Positions 38,087 through 48,400 of a stretch of 64,000 nucleotides of DNA are shown here, piece after piece. The first letter of the stretch is position 1, and every line of letters starts with the position of its first letter. The DNA is from Nostocoides sp. Lineage in GTDB: Bacteria > Actinomycetota > Actinomycetes > Actinomycetales > Dermatophilaceae. Where the stretch lies: the NCBI GenBank assembly GCA_016716625.1, contig JADJVJ010000001.1:496001-560000 (forward strand). The letters run 5' to 3'. The notes below the pieces were generated by a model. The model saw only the letters and a list, made by a program, of their open reading frames with translations, searched no databases and was not told the origin of the DNA. The translations under genes and the position numbers were made by a program.

Positions 38087-38308
38087 ATGGCCAAGAAAGA
38101 CGGCGTCATCGAGATCGAGGGCACGATCGTCGAAGCGCTCCCCAACGCGATGTTCCGCGTGGAGCTCTCCAACGGTCACAAAGTGCTCGCCCACATCTCG
38201 GGCAAGATGCGCCAGCACTACATCCGGATCCTCCCCGAGGACCGCGTGGTGGTGGAGCTGAGCCCCTACGACCTGACCCGCGGCCGCATCGTTTTCCGCT
38301 ACCGCTGA
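38087..38308 (+). CDS. infA: Translation initiation factor IF-1
   Basis: A 73-residue OB-fold protein that occupies the 30S A site during initiation. [14 protein letters not shown] and [10 protein letters not shown] are canonical. GAAGAGGGT precedes ATG 38087. In most actinobacteria it follows map directly; here three mutase genes lie between. Confidence 0.97.
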   Translation: MAKKDGVIEIEGTIVEALPNAMFRVELSNGHKVLAHISGKMRQHYIRILPEDRVVVELSPYDLTRGRIVFRYR

Positions 38309-38444
38309 CCTCGACGTCCAGCTGGCATGCCTCCGGTATGTCGTGCTGCCGCCGAACGCGACACCGCACCACCCCAACTGAATACCGCACCACCCGCTCG
38401 GGATCCTTTGCCGGGCGGGACGACACAGAGAGACAGCAGAGGCA

Positions 38445-38558
38445 ATGAAGGTTCAGCCGAGCGTCAAGAAGATCTGTGACAAGTGCAAGGTGATCCGCCG
38501 CCACGGTCGGGTCATGGTCATCTGCGAGAACGCTCGCCACAAGCAGCGCCAGGGCTGA
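38445..38558 (+). CDS. rpmJ: 50S ribosomal protein L36, zinc-binding type
   Basis: A 37-residue protein, [11 protein letters not shown] at the start and R-H-K-Q-R-Q-G at the end. The zinc ligands C11, C14, C27 and H32 mark the C+ type. AGCAGAGG precedes the ATG. It lies between infA and rpsM as usual. The gap 38309-38444 holds no other gene I can see. Confidence 0.96.
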   Translation: MKVQPSVKKICDKCKVIRRHGRVMVICENARHKQRQG

Positions 38559-38786
38559 GCCCACGCAGCACGACCACGGGAGCCGGCCAGCCGGCATACC
38601 CGCCGAGTACGAGTCCACAGACTCCTTGCTCTAAGACGAAGCACGCAGCGCCCGACCCCCGGGTGTCACCGGACGAGCCGGTGAGCACGGGATGTCACCC
38701 TCGGCCCGGAGGCCGAGGACCGGGAAGAGACCCGGACCGGCGACTGCACCAGACCTCCGGACATATGGAAAAGGAACCATCAGCAG

Positions 38787-39164
38787 ATGGCACGTCTTGT
38801 TGGAGTGGACCTCCCGCGTGAGAAGCGCGTCGAGGTCGCACTGACCTACATCTACGGAGTTGGTCGAACCAGCTCGAAGCAGGCCCTTGCGGCGACCGGG
38901 GTCAACCCCGACACCCGCGTCAAGGACCTCGTTGACGAGGACCTCGTCAAGCTTCGTGACTGGATCGAGGACAACCTCAAGGTCGAAGGTGACCTGCGGC
39001 GCGAGGTCGCCGCGGACATCCGCCGCAAGGTCGAGATCGGGTCCTACGAGGGCCTTCGACACCGCCGCGGCCTTCCGGTTCGCGGTCAGCGGACCAAGAC
39101 CAACGCGCGGACCCGCAAGGGCCCCAAGCGCACCGTCGCCGGCAAGAAGAAGGCCGGCAAGTGA
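38787..39164 (+). CDS. rpsM: 30S ribosomal protein S13
   Basis: A 125-residue uS13 of the head, contacting the 50S subunit and P-site t[28 protein letters not shown] spans the start of the fold; the basic C-terminal tail is intact. AAAAGGAA precedes the ATG. The 228-nt gap before it (38559-38786) contains two short hairpins and no gene. Confidence 0.97.
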   Translation: MARLVGVDLPREKRVEVALTYIYGVGRTSSKQALAATGVNPDTRVKDLVDEDLVKLRDWIEDNLKVEGDLRREVAADIRRKVEIGSYEGLRHRRGLPVRGQRTKTNARTRKGPKRTVAGKKKAGK

Positions 39165-39220
39165 TCGGAGCGCCCACGGCGCCCCGCACGTCCACTTCGT
39201 AGCGTAGGAAAGAGAACTGT

Positions 39221-39628
39221 ATGCCTCCCAAGGGCCGTATGGCTGCGGGCGCCAAGAAGGTGCGCCGCAAGGAGAAGAAGAACATCGCTGTGGGCCAGGC
39301 CCACATCAAGAGCACGTTCAACAACACGATCGTCTCGATCACCGACCCCACCGGGGCCGTGATCTCATGGGCCTCCGCCGGCCAGGTCGGCTTCAAGGGC
39401 TCCCGCAAGTCCACGCCGTATGCCGCGCAGACCGCGGCCGAGGCTGCGGCGCGTCGTGCCATGGAGCACGGCATGCGCAAGGTGGACGTCTTCGTCAAGG
39501 GCCCGGGTTCCGGTCGTGAGACCGCCATCCGCTCCCTGACCGCGACCGGCCTCGAGGTCGGTTCGATCCAGGACGTCACGCCCAGCCCGCACAACGGTGT
39601 CCGCCCGCCCAAGCGCCGTCGCGTCTGA
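39221..39628 (+). CDS. rpsK: 30S ribosomal protein S11
   Basis: A 135-residue uS11 of the platform. [16 protein letters not shown] and the end [13 protein letters not shown] are typical. GGAAAGAGA precedes ATG 39221. rpsD follows after 35 nt. Confidence 0.98.
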   Translation: MPPKGRMAAGAKKVRRKEKKNIAVGQAHIKSTFNNTIVSITDPTGAVISWASAGQVGFKGSRKSTPYAAQTAAEAAARRAMEHGMRKVDVFVKGPGSGRETAIRSLTATGLEVGSIQDVTPSPHNGVRPPKRRRV

Positions 39629-39663
39629 GCGCCCGAGACTTCGCGAAAGAGAGTTAGAGAGAC

Positions 39664-40272
39664 ATGGCCCGTTACACCGGACCCATCACGAAGAAGTCGC
39701 GCCGCCTCAAGACCGACCTCGTCGGCGGTGACAAGAACTTCGACCTCCGCCCGTTCCCGCCCGGCCAGCACGGCCGTCGCCGGATCCAGGAGAAGGAGTA
39801 CCTCACCCAGCTGCAGGAGAAGCAGAAGGCTCGCTTCACCTATGGCGTCATGGAGAAGCAGTTCCGTCGCTACTACAAGGAAGCGGCCAACCGCCCCGGC
39901 AAGACCGGTGAGAACCTCCTGACCATCCTCGAGTCCCGGCTCGACAACGTCGTCTACCGCGCCGGCCTCGCCCGGACCCGCCGGCACGCGCGCCAGCTCG
40001 TGTCGCACGGTCACTTCGAGGTCAATGGCGTGCGCGTCGACGTGCCGTCGTACCGGGTCGAGCAGTACGACCTCATCACGGTGCGCAAGCAGTCCGTGGA
40101 GAGCTTCCCGTTCGAGCTCGCTCGGCAGACCTTCGGCGACCGCCCGGTGCCCGCGTGGCTCCAGGTTGTCCCCGGGACCCTGCAGATCCTCGTGCACCAG
40201 CTTCCGGTGCGCGCTCAGATCGACACGGTCCTCACCGAGCAGCTCATCGTCGAGCTCTACTCCAAGAACTGA
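39664..40272 (+). CDS. rpsD: 30S ribosomal protein S4
   Basis: A 202-residue uS4, an assembly initiator and in some bacteria the repressor of the alpha operon. R-P-F-P-P-G-Q-H-G-R-R and the S4 domain (about 93-155, R-R-H-A-R-Q-L-V-S-H-G-H) are clear. The N-terminal zinc cysteines of some S4 proteins are absent. A long inverted repeat separates it from rpoA. Confidence 0.97.
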   Translation: MARYTGPITKKSRRLKTDLVGGDKNFDLRPFPPGQHGRRRIQEKEYLTQLQEKQKARFTYGVMEKQFRRYYKEAANRPGKTGENLLTILESRLDNVVYRAGLARTRRHARQLVSHGHFEVNGVRVDVPSYRVEQYDLITVRKQSVESFPFELARQTFGDRPVPAWLQVVPGTLQILVHQLPVRAQIDTVLTEQLIVELYSKN

Positions 40273-40290
40273 TTCACCCTTCGCCTCGAC

Positions 40291-40372
40291 TTTCCCGCCC
40301 CATGCCGCGTGGTCGGGGTTGGGGTGCCGTATACGGCACCCCAACCCCGAGCCACGCACCTGGGGCGGGAAA
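40291..40372 (+). terminator. Long nested hairpin between rpsD and rpoA
   Basis: Three stacked inverted repeats share one axis: an inner 18-bp perfect arm (40314-40331 with 40332-40349, no loop, centre GTATAC), a middle 6-bp arm (40307-40312 with 40352-40357) and an outer 12-bp arm (40291-40302 with 40361-40372). It could be an attenuator, an RNase III site or a DNA cruciform. rpoA still follows, so termination must be partial or there is a further promoter. Confidence 0.7.
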
Positions 40373-40481
40373 GCCGAGGTCGGGGCCCGTGCGGCAGCAG
40401 ACAGAGGTTGCCGCGCGCGCCGGGTACGGCCCGGCATACGTGACCGTCAAATAGCGGGTGGTCACGGGAAGGAAAGAAACA

Positions 40482-41510
40482 GTGCTCATCGCACAGCGCC
40501 CCGTCCTCAGTGAGGACGTCGTCTCCGAGTACCGGAGCCGGTTCGTCATCGAGCCGCTCGAGCCCGGGTTCGGGTACACCCTCGGCAACTCCCTGCGCCG
40601 CACGCTGCTCTCGAGCATCCCCGGCGCCGCGGTGACGAGCATCCGCGTCGACGGCGTGCTCCACGAGTTCTCCACGATCCCCGGGGTCAAGGAAGACGTC
40701 ACCGACATCATCCTCAACATCAAGGGCCTGGTCGTCTCCTCCGAGCACGACGAGCCGGTCGTCATGTACCTGCGCAAGCAGGGTGCCGGGGCCGTCACGG
40801 CCGCCGACATCGCCCCGCCGGCCGGGGTCGAGATCCACAACACCGGCCTGCACATCGCCACCCTCAACGACAAGGGCACCATCGAGATGGAGCTCACCGT
40901 GGAGCGCGGGCGTGGCTACGTCTCGGCTCAGCAGAACAAGTCCGGTGACCAGGAGATCGGCCGCATCCCGGTCGACTCGATCTACTCCCCGGTGCTCGCC
41001 GTGACCTACAAGGTCGAGGCCACCCGTGTCGAACAGCGCACCGACTTCGACCGCCTCGTCGTCGACGTCGAGACCAAGACCTCGATGGCCCCGCGGGACG
41101 CGCTCGCTTCGGCGGGCAAGACCCTCGTCGAGCTCTTCGGCCTGGCCCGTGAGCTCAACGTCGAGGCCGAGGGCATCGACATGGGCCCGAGCCCGACCGA
41201 TGCCGCCCTGGCCGCCGACCTCGCGCTGCCGATCGAGGACCTCGACCTCACCGTCCGGTCCTACAACTGCCTCAAGCGTGAGGGCATCCACACGGTCGGC
41301 GAGCTCGTCGGCCGCAGCGAGGCCGACCTGCTCGACATCCGCAACTTCGGCGCGAAGTCGATCGACGAGGTCAAGGCCAAGCTCTACGGCATGGGCCTGG
41401 CCCTCAAGGACAGCCCTCCCGGCTTCGACCCGAGCCTGCTCTCGGACCGCTACGACGACTTCAGCTTTGCCGACGGCGACGACGCGTTCGCCGAGGACGA
41501 GCAGCTCTGA
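40482..41510 (+). CDS. rpoA: DNA-directed RNA polymerase subunit alpha
   Basis: A 342-residue subunit; the N-terminal half (about 1-230) dimerises and starts polymerase assembly, and the C-terminal domain (about 250-320) contacts UP elements and activators. [15 protein letters not shown] in the NTD and R-S-Y-N-C-L-K-R and [11 protein letters not shown] in the CTD are canonical. GTG 40482 follows GGGAAGGAAAG. The tail is acidic. Confidence 0.98.
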   Translation: MLIAQRPVLSEDVVSEYRSRFVIEPLEPGFGYTLGNSLRRTLLSSIPGAAVTSIRVDGVLHEFSTIPGVKEDVTDIILNIKGLVVSSEHDEPVVMYLRKQGAGAVTAADIAPPAGVEIHNTGLHIATLNDKGTIEMELTVERGRGYVSAQQNKSGDQEIGRIPVDSIYSPVLAVTYKVEATRVEQRTDFDRLVVDVETKTSMAPRDALASAGKTLVELFGLARELNVEAEGIDMGPSPTDAALAADLALPIEDLDLTVRSYNCLKREGIHTVGELVGRSEADLLDIRNFGAKSIDEVKAKLYGMGLALKDSPPGFDPSLLSDRYDDFSFADGDDAFAEDEQL

Positions 41511-41530
41511 CCCCCTTCTAGGAGAATCCC

Positions 41531-42301
41531 ATGCCTACCCCCACCAAGGGTCCCCGCCTCGGCGGCGGTCCGGCGCACGAGCGCCTCATCCTCGCCAACC
41601 TCGCGACCTCGCTGTTCGAGCACGACTCGATCACGACGACCGAGGCCAAGGCCAAGCGGCTCCGCCCGCTCGCCGAGCGGATGGTCACCTTCGCCAAGCG
41701 CGGTGACCTGCACGCCCGGCGCCGGGTCATGACGGTCATCCGCGACAAGGGTGTCGTCCACCGGCTCTTCGTCGAGATTGCTCCCGACATGGCCGAGCGT
41801 CCGGGTGGTTACACCCGGATCACCAAGGTCGGCGCCCGCAAGGGTGACAACGCCCCGATGGCGGTCATCGAGCTCGTGCGCGAGCCGGTCGCCAAGAAGG
41901 CCGTCGTCGCCGAGGCCGAGGGCGCGACCAAGCGGGCCGTCAAGGAGGCCAAGGAGTCCAAGGCCGCCGCGAAGGCCGTCGAGGTCGTCGACGCCGCCGA
42001 GGCCACCGAGGCACCCACCGACGAGCTGACCCTCGACGACGCCGCCACGGACACCGCGGCCACCGAGGCCACCAAGGCCGTCGAGCTCCCCGCGGGTGCG
42101 GTTGCCGCCCTCGCGGACGGCTCGGCGCCCGAGGGTTATGACGTCAAGGGCAACGCCGAGAGCGGGCTCTACCACGTCCCCGGCTCGCAGTGGTACGACG
42201 CGACCGAGGCCGAGTTCTGGTTCGCCTCCGCGGAGGACGCCCAGGCCGCCGGCTTCAAGCCCGCGGGTGGCGCTGCCAAGCAGGCCGTCGACGAGGACTG
42301 A
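41531..42301 (+). CDS. rplQ: 50S ribosomal protein L17 with a C-terminal extra domain
   Basis: A 256-residue uL17, about twice the usual length. Residues 1 to about 120 are the ribosomal core ([12 protein letters not shown], then V-x-x-L-F near the end). A Lys/Ala/Glu-rich linker (about 125-165) leads to a domain nearly repeating the tail of L4: [10 protein letters not shown], then [25 protein letters not shown] and A-E-F-W-F. L17 lies at the exit tunnel, so the added domain would be near the emerging peptide. Tails of this sunset-like type on L17 are seen in related actinobacteria. GGAGAA precedes the ATG. Confidence 0.95.
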   Translation: MPTPTKGPRLGGGPAHERLILANLATSLFEHDSITTTEAKAKRLRPLAERMVTFAKRGDLHARRRVMTVIRDKGVVHRLFVEIAPDMAERPGGYTRITKVGARKGDNAPMAVIELVREPVAKKAVVAEAEGATKRAVKEAKESKAAAKAVEVVDAAEATEAPTDELTLDDAATDTAATEATKAVELPAGAVAALADGSAPEGYDVKGNAESGLYHVPGSQWYDATEAEFWFASAEDAQAAGFKPAGGAAKQAVDED

Positions 42302-42330
42302 TCCTCCTTAATCGCCGCATCGAGTATGTC

Positions 42331-42368
42331 GTGAGGCCCCCGTCCCAGCGCTGGGACGGGGGCCTCAC
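42331..42368. terminator. Bidirectional terminator after rplQ
   Basis: An 18-bp perfect stem (42331-42348 with 42351-42368) around CG, between the convergent rplQ and the DUF4298-like gene. It ends the alpha operon. Confidence 0.88.
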
Positions 42369-42390
42369 GGCGTACCGCTGGTGAACCGCC

Positions 42391-42708
42391 CTAGGCCCTG
42401 GGGTCGGTGAAGTACGCCGCAGCGGTCCGGAGCAGGTGCTGGGAGAGGTTGTGGTGGTCCTCGAGGGCATTCCAGGCTGGGTCTTCGCCGACCACCGAGG
42501 GCTGGTCGGTGTCGTTCTCCGCGAGCAGGATCTCCCGGTCTTCAAGCCACTGCCCGCCGTGGAGGTAGCCGGCGAGCCGCGCAACGGTGGGTGCGATCGC
42601 GGCATAGCGCTCGGCGAGCCGACGCAGATCGGGGAGGACGGCCTCGAGCGCCTCGAGGTCGCTCTGGGCGGCGGCCATCCGGGAGGTGGGGGAATCCTGA
42701 GCGGTCAT
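42391..42708 (-). CDS. DUF4298-like protein
   Basis: A 105-residue soluble helical protein. L-R-R-L-A-E-R-Y, then G-Y-L-H-G-G-Q-W-L-E-D-R-E, resembles the DUF4298 family, whose role is unknown. The ATG at 42708 has no ribosome-binding site, but TAGGGT lies 6 nt before it on the minus strand, so the mRNA is probably leaderless. It is divergent from truA; the two promoters overlap. Confidence 0.65.
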   Translation of the reverse strand: MTAQDSPTSRMAAAQSDLEALEAVLPDLRRLAERYAAIAPTVARLAGYLHGGQWLEDREILLAENDTDQPSVVGEDPAWNALEDHHNLSQHLLRTAAAYFTDPRA

Positions 42709-42714
42709 CGCCTC

Positions 42715-42720
42715 ACCCTA
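42715..42720 (-). promoter_or_regulatory. -10 box, leaderless DUF4298-like gene
   Basis: TAGGGT on the minus strand, 6 nt before ATG 42708. It mirrors the truA -10 box. Confidence 0.6.
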
Positions 42721-42743
42721 GCCACCGCGAGCGTCACCCTGGC

Positions 42744-42749
42744 TAGGGT
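42744..42749 (+). promoter_or_regulatory. -10 box, leaderless truA
   Basis: TAGGGT, 6 nt before GTG 42756, with no Shine-Dalgarno sequence. With 42715-42720 it forms a ten-base inverted repeat (42714-42723 with 42741-42750). Confidence 0.6.
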
Positions 42750-42755
42750 GGGACG

Positions 42756-43619
42756 GTGCGCCTGCGACTCGACTGTGCCTATGACGGCACGGACTTCTCC
42801 GGCTGGGCCGCCCAGCCGGGGCTGCGCACGTGCGAGGGCGTGCTGACCGAGGGGCTCTCCACGATCCTGCGCGTCGTGCAACCCGTGCGTCTCGTCGTGG
42901 CGGGCCGCACCGACGCCGGGGTGCACGCCCGGGGGCAGGTTGTTCACGTCGACGTGCCCGATGAGGCGTATGCCGCCGTCGTCGGGCGTTCCGCAGGTGC
43001 CCCCGCAGATGCCCTGGCCACTCGGCTGCGTGGCATTCTCCCCCCGGACCTCGCCCTCACCGGGGTGCGGGAAGCTCCCGCGGGGTTCGACGCAAGGTTT
43101 TCGGCAATCTGGCGCCGCTACCGCTACCGCCTCTGCGACGATCCGGCCGCGCTGGATCCGCTGCGCCGCCGTGACACCGTGCTGCTCAAGGGGCCGCTGC
43201 ACCGTGAGGCGATGAACGCGGCGGCCCGCGAACTCCTTGGACTGCATGACTTCGCCGCCTTCTGCCGCCGCCGCGAGGGGGCGACGACGATCCGGACGCT
43301 CACGGCATACCGGTGGGAGCGGGCGGAGGACGGCACTCTCGAGGCCGAGGTCCAGGCGGACGCGTTCTGCCACAGCATGGTTCGCGCGCTCGTGGGCGCG
43401 GCCGTCGCCGTGGGCCAGGGGCGACTCACACCCGCCGAGGTCGGCGGGATCCTCATGGGGGGCACCCGGGACGGGCGGGTCAAGGTCATGCCGGCCCACG
43501 GGCTGAGTCTGGAAGAGGTCGCCTACCCAGCCGATGACCTGCTCGCGGCGCGCGCCGCCCAGGCCCGATCACGACGGGAAAACCCGGTGGCGGCAGGCGA
43601 TTCCGCCGCTGCAGGATGA
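42756..43619 (+). CDS. truA: tRNA pseudouridine(38-40) synthase
   Basis: A 287-residue enzyme that isomerises uridines 38-40 of the tRNA anticodon arm. The catalytic aspartate is D53 in G-R-T-D-A-G-V-H-A. R-Y-R-Y-R and F-C-H-S-M-V-R are the other conserved blocks. It normally follows rplQ in bacteria; here a divergent gene intervenes. GTG 42756 has a -10 box 6 nt upstream and appears leaderless. The C-terminus has an Ala/Arg-rich tail of about 25 residues. Confidence 0.95.
   Translation: MRLRLDCAYDGTDFSGWAAQPGLRTCEGVLTEGLSTILRVVQPVRLVVAGRTDAGVHARGQVVHVDVPDEAYAAVVGRSAGAPADALATRLRGILPPDLALTGVREAPAGFDARFSAIWRRYRYRLCDDPAALDPLRRRDTVLLKGPLHREAMNAAARELLGLHDFAAFCRRREGATTIRTLTAYRWERAEDGTLEAEVQADAFCHSMVRALVGAAVAVGQGRLTPAEVGGILMGGTRDGRVKVMPAHGLSLEEVAYPADDLLAARAAQARSRRENPVAAGDSAAAG
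43612..43617 (+). promoter_or_regulatory. -10-like box, likely leaderless ABC-F gene
   Basis: CAGGAT, 6 nt before GTG 43624; its last part overlaps the truA stop codon. Confidence 0.4.
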
Positions 43620-43623
43620 CCCC

Positions 43624-45318
43624 GTGGGACATCTCGAACTCAACGGCATCCGCTTCACCCTGCCCGACGGGCGGGTGCTGCTCCGCGATGTCCACCTGCG
43701 GGTCGGTGAGGGCGCGAAGATGGCGCTCATCGGGCCCAACGGCACCGGCAAGACGACCCTGACCCGGATCATCGCCGGAGACCTCACTGCGGATGAGGGC
43801 GTGGTGACCCGCAGCGGCGGGCTCGGCGTCATGCGCCAGTTCATCGGGCAGATCCGGGACGACTCGAGCGTGCGCGACCTGCTCCTCTCGGTGGCGCCGG
43901 CGCCGATCCGGACAGCGGGGGAGGAGATCGCGCGCACCGAACTGGCCATGATGGACCGCGACGCCGAGGCCGACCAACTCGCCTATGCGCAGGCCCTCTC
44001 CGACTGGGCGGACGTTGGTGGGTATGACTGGGAGACCTTCGCCGACGTGTGCACCGTCGCTGCCCTCGGTATGCCGTTCGCGCGGGCCCAGTGGCGGGCC
44101 GTCACCTCGCTCTCCGGTGGGGAACAGAAACGGCTCGTCCTTGAGGCACTGCTGCGGGGGCCCGACGAGGTGCTGCTCCTCGACGAGCCGGACAACTTCC
44201 TCGACGTTCCCGCCAAGCGGTGGCTCGAGGAGGAACTCATCGCCAGTGCCAAGACGGTCCTCTTCATCAGCCACGACCGCGAGCTGCTCGACCGGGTCGC
44301 CACCCGGGTTGCCACCCTGGAGCCGACCCGGGGCGGTAACACGCTCTGGGTCCACCCCGGCCGATTTGGCGGCTACGAGGCGGCCCGGGCGGACCGCAAC
44401 GCCACCCTCGAAGAACGCCATCGCCGGTGGGACGAGGAGCACGCCAAGCTCAAGGCCCTCGTCGTCATGTACCGACAGAAGGCCACCTACAACTCCGGTA
44501 TGGCCTCACGGCTCCAGGCCGCGGTGACCCGGCTCACCATGTTCGAGGAGGCGGGGCCGCCGCAGGCCCTGCCGTTGCGCCAACGGGTGCGGATGCGCCT
44601 GGCCGGCGGCCGGACCGCCAAGCGTGCTGTCGTCGCCACCGATCTCGAGCTGGCCGTCGACGGCTCGGCGCTCATGCGGCCCTTCGACGCCGAGATCTGG
44701 TTCGGGGAGCGGATCGGCATCCTCGGGAGCAACGGCTCCGGCAAGTCGCACTTCCTGAGACTACTCGCGGCGGGCGGCACCGACCCGGACGGCGAGCACG
44801 CGCCGGTCGGCGACATCCGCCCCGAGCCGGTGGAGCATGCAGGCCGGGTCGTCCTGGGGTCTCGGGTGCGTCCCGGCTGGTTCGCCCAAACCCACCGGCA
44901 CCGCAGCCTGCAGGGCCGAACCTTGCTGGAAGTCCTCCATCGAGGGGACGAACGCCGCGACGGCCTGCCTCGCGACCTCGCGGCCCGCGCCCTGGACCGT
45001 TATGGGCTCGCGGGGTGCGCGGAGCAGAGCTTCGATTCCCTCTCCGGGGGTCAGCAGGCACGGTTCCAGATCCTCCTCCTCGAGCTCTCCGGCGCCACCC
45101 TGCTGCTCCTGGACGAACCCACCGACAACCTCGACCTGCACTCCGCCGAGGCCCTCGAGGATGCGCTCGCGGCGTTCGAGGGCACCGTTGTCGCGGTGAC
45201 CCATGACCGCTGGTTCGCTCGGTCCCTGGACCGGTTCCTGATCTTCTCGGCCGATGGCCGGGTGCGCGCCAGTGACGAGCCGATCTGGGACGAGGCCCGG
45301 GTGAGCCGACCCCGCTGA
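43624..45318 (+). CDS. ABC-F family ATPase
   Basis: A 564-residue soluble protein with two ABC domains and no membrane spans. Domain 1 has Walker A G-P-N-G-T-G-K-T-T (about 36-44), signature L-S-G-G-E-Q and Walker B L-L-L-D-E-P-D-N-F-L-D. Domain 2 has G-S-N-G-S-G-K-S-H, L-S-G-G-Q-Q and L-L-L-D-E-P-T-D-N-L-D. ABC-F proteins act on ribosomes, as translation factors or in antibiotic resistance; which type this is cannot be told. GTG 43624 is chosen; the frame from 43534 overlaps truA too deeply. Confidence 0.92.
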   Translation: MGHLELNGIRFTLPDGRVLLRDVHLRVGEGAKMALIGPNGTGKTTLTRIIAGDLTADEGVVTRSGGLGVMRQFIGQIRDDSSVRDLLLSVAPAPIRTAGEEIARTELAMMDRDAEADQLAYAQALSDWADVGGYDWETFADVCTVAALGMPFARAQWRAVTSLSGGEQKRLVLEALLRGPDEVLLLDEPDNFLDVPAKRWLEEELIASAKTVLFISHDRELLDRVATRVATLEPTRGGNTLWVHPGRFGGYEAARADRNATLEERHRRWDEEHAKLKALVVMYRQKATYNSGMASRLQAAVTRLTMFEEAGPPQALPLRQRVRMRLAGGRTAKRAVVATDLELAVDGSALMRPFDAEIWFGERIGILGSNGSGKSHFLRLLAAGGTDPDGEHAPVGDIRPEPVEHAGRVVLGSRVRPGWFAQTHRHRSLQGRTLLEVLHRGDERRDGLPRDLAARALDRYGLAGCAEQSFDSLSGGQQARFQILLLELSGATLLLLDEPTDNLDLHSAEALEDALAAFEGTVVAVTHDRWFARSLDRFLIFSADGRVRASDEPIWDEARVSRPR

Positions 45319-45357
45319 CCGGGCGGACGGCATACCGGCAACGTCGGGTACGCCCGG
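45319..45357 (+). terminator. Possible terminator after the ABC-F gene
   Basis: CCGGGCG (45319-45325) pairs with CGCCCGG (45351-45357) around a loop with GGCATAC. Weak. Confidence 0.4.
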
Positions 45358-45477
45358 CGGGTCGGCTGGACCTGGGGTGGCGGCGGGCCGAGGTTGGGCC
45401 TAGTCTCGAATGGATCGGCGCGGGGCGGCAGGTCCTGACGCCGGTACGTGCCGATATGTGCCTCGACGGGAGCCCCG

Positions 45478-48400
45478 ATGTCGCGATCGCCCAGAACCCA
45501 TCGCCGCTACGCCCTCCTTGCCGCCAGTGCGGTGGTGCTTGCACCCCTGGCTGGCGCCGTCTCGGCGGCGCGCGCGGAGACCTCGCTGGTGACCCTGGTC
45601 GGGTCGCTCCAGTCCGAACTCGGCTGCGCCGCGGACTGGGACCCCGCTTGTGCCGCAACCGAACTCGTCCGCCAGGGGACCAGCGCCGTGTACACCACGA
45701 CGTTCGAGGTGCCCGCCGGCAGCTATGAGTTCAAGGTCGCCCTCAACGGCGGCTGGGACGAGAACTACGGCGCCGGGGGCGCGCGCGACGGCGCCAACCT
45801 CCCGCTCGTCCTCCAGGGACCGGCGCGGATCGCCTTCAGTTACGACGACACCTCGCACATCCCCAGCCTGGTGCCGCTCACCCTCGCGGGGGAGCGGATG
45901 CCGAGCGACAAGACGTATGCCGGCGACTCGCTGCGGTCCTCGCTGACCCGGGAACGGTTCTACTTCGTCATGGCCGACCGGTTCGCCAACGGCTCGCGGG
46001 CCAACGATGCCGGCGGGTTGACCGGCGGACCACTGACCACCGGGCTCGACCCGACGAACAAGGCGTTCTACCACGGTGGTGACCTGGCCGGTCTGACCGA
46101 CAAGCTCGACTACATCGCCTCGCTCGGCACGACCGCGATCTGGCTCACCCCGAGCTTCAAGAACAAGCCGGTCCAGGGGGGAGCGGGCCAGGAGAGCGCC
46201 GGGTACCACGGCTACTGGGTCACCGACTTCACCCAGATCGACCCGCACCTGGGGACCAACGCCGAGATGAAGGCCCTCATCGACGCGGCACACGCCAAGG
46301 GGATGAAGGTCTTCTTCGACATCATCACCAACCACACCGCGGACGTCATCGACTTCCAGGAGAAGCAGTACAGCTACCGGAGCAAGGAGGCTTTCCCCTA
46401 CAAGGACGCCGCCGGTAACCCGTTCGACGACCAGGACTACATCAACAAGCCGTTCCCGGCGATGGACCCGGCGACCTCGTTCCCGTACACGCCGTTCTAT
46501 CCCAACCCCGGGGACGCCACCCTACGCAAGCCGGCCTGGCTCAACGACATCACGATGTACCACAACCGGGGTGACTCGGTGTGGGCCGGGGAATCCAACA
46601 CCTACGGCGACTTCATCGGCCTCGACGACCTGTTCACCGAGCGGCCCGAGGTCGTCCAGGGGATGGGCGGGATCTACAAGACCTGGGTCGACTTCGGCAT
46701 TGACGGGTTCCGGATCGACACCGTCAAGCACGTCAACCTCGAGTTCTGGCAGAAGTTCATCCCGAACATCCTCGGTGAGGCCAAGCGGATCGGGAACGAC
46801 GACTTCTTCGCCTTCGGAGAGGTCTACGACAGCAGCCCCGAGTACCTCTCGACCTTCACGACGAAGGGCACCCTGCAGGCGACCCTCGACTTCGGGTTCC
46901 AGGCCAAGGCCGTCGACTTCGCCAAGGGCAAGGCCGCCACGGGCATGGCCGACCTGTACGCCAAGGACGACTACTACATCGACCGGGACAGCAACGCCTA
47001 CCAGTTGCCGACCTTCCTCGGTAACCACGACATGGGCCGGGTGGCGATGTTCCTCCAGGGCGCCTCGGCCTCCGACGACGAGCACATGGCTCGGGTCAAG
47101 CTTGCCGACTCCCTCATGTACCTCACCCGGGGCAACCCGGTGACGTACTACGGCGACGAGCAGGGGTTCATCGGCACCGGCGGAGACCAGTTGGCCCGTC
47201 AGGACATGTTCGCCAGCCAGGTCGACATCTACAACGGTGAGAAGGTTCTCGGCGGCAGCTCCGGTTCCAAGGCCCGGTTCGACCGGACGCACCCCCTCTA
47301 CCGGCACATCAAGGGGCTCTCGGCGTTGCGGGCGGCCCACCCGGCCCTGGCCGACGGTATGCAGGTGACTCGGTACGCGGCCGACGGACCGGGGCTGTTC
47401 GCGATGTCCCGGCTCGACCGTCCGGACGGTCGCTGGGCCCTCGGCACGGAGTACCTTGTGGTCGCCAACAACGCCACGACGCCGCAGACCGCGACCTTCG
47501 ACACCTGGACCTCCCGAGGTGCGTTCGCGCCGCTCTATGGCGGGGTCGCCCGGGTCACTCCGGGGGCCAGCGGTGAGGTCACCGTGACCGTGCCGCCGCT
47601 CAGCGTTGGCGTGTGGCGGGCAACGCAGCACACCGACCGTCCGGTCGCGGCACCGTCGGTGACTGTGGCGTCCCCGACCCCGGGCGCGATCGTGGGCGGC
47701 CGTGCGGAGGTTCGGGCCACTCTCGGAGAAGACACGCCCAGTCAGGTGAGCTTCCTCTACCGTCCGGTCGGCACCTCGACCTGGACCCGGCTCGGTACGG
47801 ACGACAACGCGCCATACCGGGTGTTCCACGATGTCTCCGGTATGCCGTTCGGCACGCTCCTGGAGTACCGCGCCATCGCCAAGGACCAGACCGGCGCCTT
47901 CCGGGCGAGCAGCACCTGGGGCGTCGTCGGCAAGCCGGCGCCGGTCGGTGGTGGCGGGTCGAACGACCCGGTCACCCAGCCCGGTGCCGTCTCCGTGCCC
48001 GGAACGCACAATTCGGAGATGGGCTGCACCGGCGGCAGCAACGCGGGTGACTGGATGCCCGAGTGTGACCTCGCCCAACTCACCCTCGACCCGCAGAGCG
48101 GGATCTGGAAGGGCACCTGGACCATGCCGGCCGGTCAGTGGTCCTACAAGGCCGCGATCGATCGGTCGTGGGACGAGAACTACGGTGAGGGCGGCGTCCT
48201 CGCGGGCGGCAACATCGCCTACGAGACGACCGCTGAGGGACCGGTGTCGTTCTACTACGACCACGCCACGCACTGGGTCACCTCGAGCGCCGAGGACCCG
48301 ATCATCACTGCCCCCGGGAACTTCCAGTCCGAACTCGGCTGCAACGACTGGCAGCCCGAATGCATGCGGCCGTGGCTGCAGGACCCGGACGGCGACGGCA

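Noticed and set aside
40291..40372. Replication origin or dif site at the long palindrome
   Set aside because: No DnaA boxes, parS, or dnaA/gyrB genes nearby, and the structure resembles RNA hairpins between operon genes.
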